The notes under the pieces are model-generated. The model saw only the letters and a program-made list of their open reading frames with translations, had not been told where the DNA came from and ran no database searches. Of a stretch of 12,734 nucleotides of DNA, positions 8,236 to 12,734 are shown piece by piece. Origin of the DNA: an uncultured bacterium (GTDB lineage: Bacteria; Bacteroidota; Bacteroidia; Chitinophagales; CAIOSU01); NCBI GenBank assembly GCA_903861055.1, contig CAIOSU010000308.1, forward strand, positions 1 to 12,734. The letters are read 5' to 3'. How positions within the stretch are numbered: the stretch's first letter is position 1; every line of letters begins with the position of its first letter. A program made the translations under genes and the position numbers.

Positions 8236-8430
8236 GCGCGTGATGATAATAAGCTCAAAATCAAGATAAATCAACGAGTTATTAAACTCAAGATAAGATA
8301 TTGCGACTATTATACGCTACAGTTAACAAACGTAACTTAACAGTTGGGAACAAAAAAAGTAACAACAGTTGCTTTTACATTAAAATCCTGCTATCTTTGC
8401 ATCTCGTTTTGAATTTTAAAGAATTGAATC
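8236..8430 (+). other. A/T-rich intergenic region between mscS and rpmB
   Basis: It holds a weak stem at the mscS stop (TTGAGC 8232-8237 with GCTCAA 8253-8258, 15-nt loop, no T-run), two related A/T-rich phrases (CTCAAAATCAAGATAAAT and CTCAAGATAAGATA), and the rpmB promoter at its right end. I see no small gene. Confidence 0.5.
8369..8399 (+). promoter_or_regulatory. Bacteroidetes-type promoter of the rpmB-rpmG-DUF4295 operon
   Basis: TTG at 8369-8371, 20 bp, then TATCTTTG at 8392-8399: an exact match to the primary sigma factor consensus TTG / TAnnTTTG with normal spacing. Transcription would start near 8405, giving a leader of about 25 nt before the rpmB ATG at 8431. The leader is A/T-rich without a Shine-Dalgarno sequence, as usual in the phylum. 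Confidence 0.82.
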
Positions 8431-8673
8431 ATGGCCAATTTTTGCGATTTAACCGGTAAAGGCCCTTTGAGCGGCAACCGAGTTTCTAAATCAAACCGCA
8501 AGACCAAACGCAAGTTTTACCCAAACTTGCAAACTAAAAAATTCTTCATTCCTGAGTTGGATGAATGGGTAACTTTGAAGGTGAGCACACAAGCTATGCG
8601 CACCATCAACAAGAAAGGCATTTTCAACTACTTGCGTGAGTTGGAAGCCAAAGGCGATATAGTTATTGGATAA
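8431..8673 (+). CDS. rpmB: Large-subunit ribosomal protein L28 (bL28)
   Basis: 80 residues, normal length for the family. It begins MANFCDLTGKGP; the SNRKTKRKFYPNLQ block (21-34) followed by KKFFIP is the L28 signature, and the end VSTQAMRTINKKG also fits. It is a structural protein of the 50S subunit. Only one Cys is present (Cys5), so this is a form without the paired-Cys zinc motifs. First gene after the promoter; 22 bp separate it from rpmG, consistent with one transcript. No Shine-Dalgarno sequence precedes its ATG. Confidence 0.97.
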   Translation: MANFCDLTGKGPLSGNRVSKSNRKTKRKFYPNLQTKKFFIPELDEWVTLKVSTQAMRTINKKGIFNYLRELEAKGDIVIG

Positions 8674-8695
8674 TCAATTATAATACACTGCTGCA

Positions 8696-8884
8696 ATGGC
8701 AAAGAAAGCAAAAGGTAACCGCATCCAAGTAATTTTGGAATGTACCGAGCAAAAGGCAACTAATGTACCAGGTACTAGCCGTTACGTATCAACTAAGAAC
8801 CGTAAGGTAACCACTGAAAGAATCGAGTTGAAGAAATACAACCCGAATCTTAAACGTCATACCGTTCACAAAGAAATCAAATAA
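8696..8884 (+). CDS. rpmG: Large-subunit ribosomal protein L33 (bL33), zinc-free type
   Basis: 62 residues. It contains the L33 pattern of a basic N-terminus, VILECTEQK (12-20), then a TSRYVSTKNRK stretch and the closing KKYNPNLKRHTVHKE block. Only Cys16 is present, so it lacks the CxxC pairs of the zinc-binding form. It is a 50S subunit protein near the E site. Its TAA stop (8882-8884) overlaps the strong Shine-Dalgarno sequence of the next gene, giving tight coupling with DUF4295. No Shine-Dalgarno sequence precedes rpmG itself. Confidence 0.97.
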   Translation: MAKKAKGNRIQVILECTEQKATNVPGTSRYVSTKNRKVTTERIELKKYNPNLKRHTVHKEIK

Positions 8885-8890
8885 GGAGGA
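8883..8890 (+). promoter_or_regulatory. Strong Shine-Dalgarno sequence for the DUF4295 gene
   Basis: AAGGAGGA, with AGGAGG at 8884-8889 placed 8 nt before the ATG at 8898, is an ideal match to the anti-Shine-Dalgarno tail of 16S rRNA. Its first bases are part of the rpmG stop codon. Neither rpmB nor rpmG has such a site. In Bacteroidetes, ribosomes largely ignore this signal, so its presence suggests special translational control. Confidence 0.8.
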
Positions 8891-8897
8891 CTAGGTC

Positions 8898-9068
8898 ATG
8901 GGAAAAGTAAGTAAAAACGCGAAAACCAATCGTGGTGCCAACCAAGGCGAATCTAAGAACATGGTGAAAGTAATTAAAGCCGTTAAGTCTCCGAAGAGCG
9001 GTGCTTATACTTTCCGTGAGCGTGTGGTGCACAAGGATAAGGTACAAGATTTATTGTCGGACAAGTAA
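8898..9068 (+). CDS. DUF4295 family small basic protein, likely ribosome-associated
   Basis: 56 residues, ATG 8898 to TAA 9066-9068; easily missed because of its size. It is rich in Lys and Arg, starts MGKVSKNAKTN and contains the motif SPKSGAYTFRE (31-41), followed by a DKVQDLL-like end, which I recognise as DUF4295, a Bacteroidetes-specific family of about 50 residues found after rpmG. It sits 13 nt after the rpmG stop in the same operon and ends just before a terminator. Size, charge and linkage to rpmB/rpmG suggest a ribosomal protein. It may correspond to bL38, a small extra 50S protein reported from the Flavobacterium johnsoniae ribosome structure; that link is from memory and unverified. 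The preceding strong Shine-Dalgarno sequence points to regulated translation. Confidence 0.85.
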   Translation: MGKVSKNAKTNRGANQGESKNMVKVIKAVKSPKSGAYTFRERVVHKDKVQDLLSDK

Positions 9069-9088
9069 TATTTTCCGGCTCATGTTAT

Positions 9089-9125
9089 AAAAAGCTTCTC
9101 TTAGTTTTACGAGGGAGGCTTTTTT
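9089..9125 (+). terminator. Rho-independent terminator of the rpmB operon
   Basis: AAAAAGC (9089-9095) pairs with GCTTTTT (9118-9124), and the inner TTCTCT pairs with AGGGAG (two G-T pairs), closing a 10-nt loop. A run of T follows the stem. It starts 20 nt after the DUF4295 stop. Confidence 0.8.
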
Positions 9126-9142
9126 GCTTTTGTGGCGATTGA

Positions 9143-9154
9143 AACGCTAGCGTT
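9143..9154. repeat. 12-bp perfect palindrome
   Basis: AACGCTAGCGTT, directly left of the REPIN-like pair. An 8-bp palindrome, ACCGCGGT, lies at 9188-9195. Either could be an operator half of a small regulator or part of the mobile repeat; no function is evident. Confidence 0.35.
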
Positions 9155-9159
9155 AGGCA

Positions 9160-9300
9160 GTCATGGTTCGACTCCGCTCACCATGACACCGCGGTCAGCG
9201 CTTTTTTGTGGGAATTTAAGATGATGAATTATTATCTTGAAAGGTCCGTTTGAAAGAAGCAGTAAATTACGTGTCATGGTGAGCGGAGTCGAACCATGGC
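9160..9300. repeat. REPIN-like pair of inverted 30-bp palindromic repeats
   Basis: Copy A (9160-9189) and copy B (9271-9300) are reverse complements at 29 of 30 positions, with 81 bp between them. Each copy is itself partly palindromic: GTCATGGT and ACCATGAC enclose a core with CGACTCCGC (in copy B the last arm reads ACCATGGC). GGCA flanks the pair on both sides (9156-9159 and 9301-9304), which could be a 4-bp target duplication. The 'GAGCGGAGTCGAA' core is one I associate with dispersed repeats in Bacteroidetes. No transposase gene is inside, so it would be a non-autonomous element. It fills the gap between the rpmB operon terminator and ftsY, and any ftsY transcript from upstream would carry copy B. 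A faulty promoter-like pair (TTG 9206-9208, TATCTTG 9233-9239, 24 bp apart) is the only start signal I see for ftsY. Confidence 0.75.
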
Positions 9301-9327
9301 GGCATACACTACAAAAAACAAACACCA

Positions 9328-10302
9328 ATGGCGCTATTCGGATTTCTCTCCAGAGACAAGGACAAAGACAGGGACGATAAGAAAGAAGCCCTCGACAAAG
9401 GCTTGGAAAAAACCAAGGAAGGTTTCTTTTCGAAGATGGCCAAAGCGGTTGCCGGTAAATCTACCGTAGATGAAGAAGTGCTGGATGAGGTAGAAAATGC
9501 CCTGATTGCATCGGACGTTGGCCTACCCACCACTATCAAAATTATTGAGCGCATTGAGGCCCGTGTAGCCAAAGACAAGTACTTCGGTACCGGCGAACTG
9601 AACAAGATGCTGCGCGAAGAAGTAGTAGCGATACTGGATGCCAGCGGCACCAAAGACCTGAACAATTATAGCGAGATAGCCACCAAAACACCATATATTA
9701 TTATGGTAGTGGGTGTAAACGGCGTGGGCAAAACCACCACCATTGGTAAGCTGGCCTATAATTTCAAAAAAGCAGGCAAAAAGGTTATGCTAGGCGCTGC
9801 GGATACCTTCCGTGCCGCGGCCGTTGACCAATTGATTATCTGGAGCCAACGAGTGGATGTGCCTATTGTAAACAAAGGCATGGGTGCCGACCCAGCTGCC
9901 GTGGCATTCGAAACCGTACAGCAAGGCTTGAAAGAAGGTGCCGATGTAATCATTATTGATACGGCTGGCCGCTTGCACAACAAGGTTGGCTTGATGAACG
10001 AGCTAAGCAAAATACGCCGTGTAATGCAAAAGCTGGTGCCCGATGCGCCGCATGAGGTATTATTGGTGTTGGATGCCAGCACGGGCCAAAATGCCATTGA
10101 GCAATGTAAACAGTTTAGTGCCGCTACTGAGGTAAATGCCCTGGCCATAACCAAGCTTGATGGTACTGCCAAAGGTGGCGTGGTGATAGGTATAGTTGAC
10201 CAGTTCAACATTCCGGTGAAATATATTGGCGTGGGCGAACAGAAAGAGCACTTGCAACTGTTTAACCGCTACGAGTTTGTTGATAGCTTATTTAAAAACT
10301 AA
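9328..10302 (+). CDS. ftsY: Signal recognition particle receptor FtsY
   Basis: 324 residues. A short charged N-terminus (about 1-30, many Lys, Asp and Glu) replaces the long acidic A domain of E. coli FtsY, as in many other bacteria. The N domain (about 31-110) precedes the GTPase G domain: G1 GVNGVGKTTT at 129-138, then DTFRAAA at 159-165, G3 DTAGRLHN at 211-218, G4 TKLDGTAKGG at 275-284, and the closing GVGE segment. FtsY docks SRP-ribosome complexes at the inner membrane and, by reciprocal GTP hydrolysis with Ffh, hands nascent membrane proteins to the translocon. rimO begins 6 nt after its stop, so the two are co-transcribed. The start is ATG with no Shine-Dalgarno sequence and no convincing promoter in the gap before it. 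Confidence 0.97.
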   Translation: MALFGFLSRDKDKDRDDKKEALDKGLEKTKEGFFSKMAKAVAGKSTVDEEVLDEVENALIASDVGLPTTIKIIERIEARVAKDKYFGTGELNKMLREEVVAILDASGTKDLNNYSEIATKTPYIIMVVGVNGVGKTTTIGKLAYNFKKAGKKVMLGAADTFRAAAVDQLIIWSQRVDVPIVNKGMGADPAAVAFETVQQGLKEGADVIIIDTAGRLHNKVGLMNELSKIRRVMQKLVPDAPHEVLLVLDASTGQNAIEQCKQFSAATEVNALAITKLDGTAKGGVVIGIVDQFNIPVKYIGVGEQKEHLQLFNRYEFVDSLFKN

Positions 10303-10308
10303 TACCCC

Positions 10309-11619
10309 TTGCGTACCAAATCTCACGGCAATAATAAAGTAAACGTTATAACCCTAGGCTGCTCAAAAAACCTAGTGGATAGCGAAGTGATGATGGCCCA
10401 ACTAAGGGGCAATGATATTGATGTGGCGCACCAAAGCAATGATAGCGACCGCAACATCATTATCGTAAACACCTGTGGCTTTATTGATAGGGCCAAAGAA
10501 GAATCGATTAATACTATACTACAATACGCCGATGCCAAGGCCAACGGCGAAATAGATAAACTATACGTAACGGGCTGCCTAAGCCAGCGCTATAGAGACG
10601 ACCTAGAGGTAGAAATACCAGAAGTGGATGCCTTTTTTGGCACCATGGAGTTGCCGGCGCTATTGAGCAAACTGAATGCCGACTACAAACACGATCTTAT
10701 TGGCGAACGCGTGCTCACTACCGACCAGCACTACGCTTACCTTAAAATAAGCGAAGGCTGCAACCGTAAATGCACCTTCTGCGCCATCCCTTTAATGCGT
10801 GGCTTACACGTTTCGCGCCCCATTGAAGAATTGGTAATTGAGACCAAGAACTTGGTGCGAAGCGGTGTAAAGGAGATAATGATAATTGCCCAAGAGCTTA
10901 CCTACTATGGCCTCGACCTGTACAAAGAGCGCAAGCTTAAGGAGCTTTTGGAAACCCTTAGCGATGTGCCGGGTGTGGAATGGATACGCTTGCACTATGC
11001 TTACCCGCATAAATTCCCGACCGAGATATTGGAGGTAATGCGGGAGCGCGACAATATTTGTAACTACTTGGATATACCGCTGCAACACGCCAGCGACCCT
11101 GTACTGAAAAACATGAAACGCGGCATTACCCGCAAAGAAACCGAAGAACTGATTGCAACCTTACGTAAAGATGTTCCGGGCATTGCCATCCGCACTACCA
11201 TGTTGGTAGGCTTCCCGGGCGAAACAGAGGAAGACTTTGAAGAGCTGTTGGACTTTGTTCGCGAGCAACGTTTTGACCGCTTAGGAGTGTTCCCATACTC
11301 TCACGAGGAAAGTACCGGTGCCTATGAGTTTGAGGACAATATAACGGACGAAGTAAAACAAGAGCGTGCTGCAAGGTTGATGGAAGTACAGGAAGAAATC
11401 TCTTTCGAAATCAATCAAACCAAAATAGGCAACACTTATAAAGTACTATTCGATCGCAAAGAAGGCCAACACTTTGTGGGCCGCACCGAGTTTGATAGCC
11501 CCGAAGTGGACAACGAAGTATTGGTTGATGCCAGCAAGTTCTTTGTCCGCATTGGCGACTTTGCCAACGTGCGCATCACCGATGCTACCGAGTTTGATTT
11601 GATTGGGGATGTAGTTTAA
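10309..11619 (+). CDS. rimO: Ribosomal protein S12 methylthiotransferase RimO
   Basis: 436 residues from a TTG start at 10309. The next in-frame ATG (residue 28) would delete the essential Cys18, and the ftsY stop is in the same frame only two codons upstream, so TTG is effectively forced; the MRTK beginning also fits Bacteroidetes homologues. The N-terminal UPF0004 domain carries GCSKN with Cys18, Cys56 (NTCGF) and Cys90 (TGCLSQR) for one Fe-S cluster. The radical-SAM domain carries C151-x3-C155-x2-C158 (GCNRKCTFC) for the other. A TRAM domain lies at about 372-436. The enzyme adds a methylthio group to the conserved aspartate of ribosomal protein uS12, using SAM. RimO is favoured over the related tRNA enzyme MiaB by the LGCSKN start and the linkage to ftsY. 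Confidence 0.95.
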   Translation: MRTKSHGNNKVNVITLGCSKNLVDSEVMMAQLRGNDIDVAHQSNDSDRNIIIVNTCGFIDRAKEESINTILQYADAKANGEIDKLYVTGCLSQRYRDDLEVEIPEVDAFFGTMELPALLSKLNADYKHDLIGERVLTTDQHYAYLKISEGCNRKCTFCAIPLMRGLHVSRPIEELVIETKNLVRSGVKEIMIIAQELTYYGLDLYKERKLKELLETLSDVPGVEWIRLHYAYPHKFPTEILEVMRERDNICNYLDIPLQHASDPVLKNMKRGITRKETEELIATLRKDVPGIAIRTTMLVGFPGETEEDFEELLDFVREQRFDRLGVFPYSHEESTGAYEFEDNITDEVKQERAARLMEVQEEISFEINQTKIGNTYKVLFDRKEGQHFVGRTEFDSPEVDNEVLVDASKFFVRIGDFANVRITDATEFDLIGDVV

Positions 11620-11659
11620 TTCAGGTTTGAGTGTGAGTGCATAGAGTGCTTTAACTTGT

Positions 11660-11774
11660 CCTTGCTTCTAGCGAGGATAAACTAACATTGAGCTTCCAGC
11701 TCAACACGCAACATTTGCCCGCATTACGGTTGAGCCGAAGGCTCAAAGTTATGGCATCCTCGCTGGAAGCGAGG
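11660..11774. repeat. Paired-hairpin inverted-repeat element
   Basis: Two 45-bp arms (11660-11704 and 11730-11774) are reverse complements at 35 of 45 positions, with 25 bp between. Each arm contains two compact hairpins with 7-bp stems and 3-nt loops: CCTTGCT/AGCGAGG (11660-11676) and TTGAGCT/AGCTCAA (11688-11704) on the left; TTGAGCC/GGCTCAA (11730-11746) and CCTCGCT/AGCGAGG (11758-11774) on the right. Where the arms differ inside a stem, pairing is kept: T-A in one arm is C-G in the other, and T-G becomes C-G. That suggests the hairpins themselves are maintained. It may be a REP/MITE-like mobile repeat or a structured RNA. No protein-coding content. Confidence 0.75.
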
Positions 11775-11892
11775 AAGAGGGCAACGGGATCTTACAATAG
11801 CAGGCAACTAGACTGGATTCCAACGTTGCAACATCAGTATTCACCTTTGTTAACATCTACCCTGCCGTAAGGGCACTAGTTTTTGCTATTTT

Positions 11893-11931
11893 GCAAACGG
11901 AATGAAACGATTTCAAGGTTTCGTTGTTTGC
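11893..11931. other. Imperfect hairpin upstream of bshC
   Basis: GCAAAC (11893-11898) pairs with GTTTGC (11926-11931), with an inner GAAAC/GTTTC stem and unequal internal loops. No T-run follows. It could be part of the bshC leader. Confidence 0.35.
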
Positions 11932-11961
11932 TTATTATCAAATACCCTTAAACTGTTTTAC

Positions 11962-11989
11962 CATGGACTATGGACCATGGACTATGGAC
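11962..11989 (+). repeat. Four tandem heptamers, YATGGAC, each with an ATG
   Basis: CATGGAC, TATGGAC, CATGGAC, TATGGAC lie head to tail, ending 10 nt before the bshC ATG. The ATGs at 11963, 11970, 11977 and 11984 fall in all three frames. The one at 11970 is in frame with bshC and would add ten residues (MDHGLWTKKS). The one at 11977 opens an eight-codon frame whose TGA (12001-12003) overlaps the bshC ATG as ATGA. Gain or loss of a unit would change these frames. Regulation by this array is inferred. Confidence 0.7.
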
Positions 11990-11999
11990 CAAAAAGAGC

Positions 12000-12734
12000 A
12001 TGAGAAAAACCACACTAACCTATACCACCACTGGCGTGCTTCCGCGCTTTATACAAGATTACCTTAACTATATGCCCTGTTTAGATGGGTTCTATAAGTA
12101 TAAGGTAAACATCGATGCTATAGAACAAGTGATTGCCGATAAAAACAAAACCCCACTCAACCGAGCCATATTAGTAAACGAACTTAACCAACAATACGAC
12201 GGTATAGCTTTAAGCGAGGAGGTGCGTACCAATATCTCATTGCTTACCAACGACAATACGTTTACCATCACCACGGCACATCAGCCCAATATTTTTGGAG
12301 GATTTCTGTTTTTCGTAAATAAGATATTGAGCACTATCAATATTGCTGAGCAATTGCGCCAGCGTTACCCGCAGTTCAACTTTGTGCCGGTGTATTGGAT
12401 AGGCAGCGAAGACCACGACTTTGAGGAAATTAATCACATCCATCTTTTTGGCGAAAAACTTACTTGGGACCATGCCGCAGCGGGCCCTGTTGGCCGAATG
12501 GATACCAAAGGATTGGATGCCCTAATCAATCAAATTGAAGAAAAGCTGGGCGGTATGGCACATGCTACCGAGTTGCTGGCCATAGTACGCCAGGCATATA
12601 CCCAGCACGATACCTTGGGCCGAGCCACCTTATGGTTGGTAAATGAGCTGTTCGGTCGTTTTGGTTTAGTGGTAGTAGACCAAGACCGTAAAGCTTACAA
12701 GGAAGTGTTTAAGCACGTTATACAAGAAGAAATA
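12000..12734 (+). CDS. bshC: Bacillithiol biosynthesis cysteine-adding enzyme BshC, N-terminal part
   Basis: 245 codons are visible from ATG 12000 and the frame is open at the window edge; the family is usually about 530 residues, so roughly half is present. Recognisable blocks: TTAHQPNIFGG (91-101), then the VNKILSTINIAEQL helix (106-119), FVPVYWIGSEDHDFEEINH (128-146), LFGEKLTW, and GPVGR (162-166). They match the BshC core with its nucleotidyl-transferase-like fold. BshC adds cysteine to glucosaminyl-malate, the last step of bacillithiol synthesis, a low-molecular-weight thiol made by Firmicutes and many Bacteroidetes. bshA and bshB are not in the window. The start is uncertain because an in-frame ATG at 11970, inside the heptamer array, could add ten residues. 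The position after rimO but across a 380-bp gap suggests separate control. Confidence 0.9.
   Translation, partial: MRKTTLTYTTTGVLPRFIQDYLNYMPCLDGFYKYKVNIDAIEQVIADKNKTPLNRAILVNELNQQYDGIALSEEVRTNISLLTNDNTFTITTAHQPNIFGGFLFFVNKILSTINIAEQLRQRYPQFNFVPVYWIGSEDHDFEEINHIHLFGEKLTWDHAAAGPVGRMDTKGLDALINQIEEKLGGMAHATELLAIVRQAYTQHDTLGRATLWLVNELFGRFGLVVVDQDRKAYKEVFKHVIQEEI

Larger units (their letters stand above)
11620..11999. other. 380-bp intergenic region between rimO and bshC
   Basis: It contains no convincing gene. It holds, in order, short GAGTG direct repeats (about 11627-11650), the 115-bp paired-hairpin element, overlapping palindromes CAACGTTG and GTTGCAAC (11821-11832), a hairpin at 11893-11931, and the heptamer array before bshC. 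I find no T-run terminator for rimO. Promoter-like TATTTTG (11887-11893) lacks a spaced TTG, so the bshC promoter is not identified. Confidence 0.6.

Noticed and set aside
9309..9665. Antisense open frame of 118 codons over the ftsY start
   Set aside because: A Ser/Leu-rich reverse reading of the charged FtsY N-terminus, with no independent support.
11688..11870. 60-codon plus-strand open frame between rimO and bshC
   Set aside because: It runs through the paired-hairpin element, and its translation reflects the palindromes, not a protein family.
1..12734. Search for tRNA, rRNA, riboswitch, phage, toxin-antitoxin or defence genes
   Set aside because: None could be recognised on either strand; the coding content is secreted enzymes, a channel and conserved housekeeping genes.

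Overview
The window looks like chromosomal DNA of a Bacteroidetes (Bacteroidota) bacterium. Four things point there: secreted proteins ending in a type IX secretion (T9SS) sorting domain with a YPNP motif, a Bacteroidetes-type promoter (TTG, 20 bp, TATCTTTG) before rpmB, start sites that mostly lack a Shine-Dalgarno sequence, and the gene order rpmB-rpmG-DUF4295-ftsY-rimO-bshC, which I know from this phylum. I cannot name a genus.

Left part (1-7181, minus strand): three genes for secreted proteins. In transcription order they are a PHB-depolymerase/feruloyl-esterase-like alpha/beta hydrolase with a T9SS tail; a 1703-residue M43 metalloprotease with three PKD domains, nine SprB-type repeats and a T9SS tail; and the first 232 residues of a second M43-like protease that runs off the window. 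The esterase is followed by two hairpins. A strong terminator-like hairpin sits inside the signal-peptide codons of the last protease gene. This is an extracellular degradation or surface-protein locus.

Middle (7182-8235): a divergent intergenic region, then a plus-strand mscS-family mechanosensitive channel gene that probably starts at an ATG at 7342.

Right part (8369-12734, plus strand): conserved housekeeping genes. A clear promoter drives rpmB (L28), rpmG (L33) and a 56-residue DUF4295 gene that is missed if only ORFs over about 60 codons are considered; it has a perfect Shine-Dalgarno sequence, unusual in this phylum. After a terminator and a REPIN-like inverted pair of 30-bp repeats come ftsY (SRP receptor) and rimO (ribosomal protein S12 methylthiotransferase, TTG start). 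A 380-bp gap then holds a 115-bp structured inverted-repeat element and four heptamer repeats, each carrying an ATG, directly in front of bshC (bacillithiol synthesis; 3' end outside the window). Most of these genes serve the ribosome or protein targeting.

I see no phage, CRISPR, toxin-antitoxin or defence genes and no tRNA or rRNA. No wholly new multi-gene system is visible. The less ordinary signals are non-coding: the paired-hairpin element, the REPIN-like pair, the heptamer/uORF arrangement at bshC, the DUF4295 Shine-Dalgarno sequence and the intragenic terminator.
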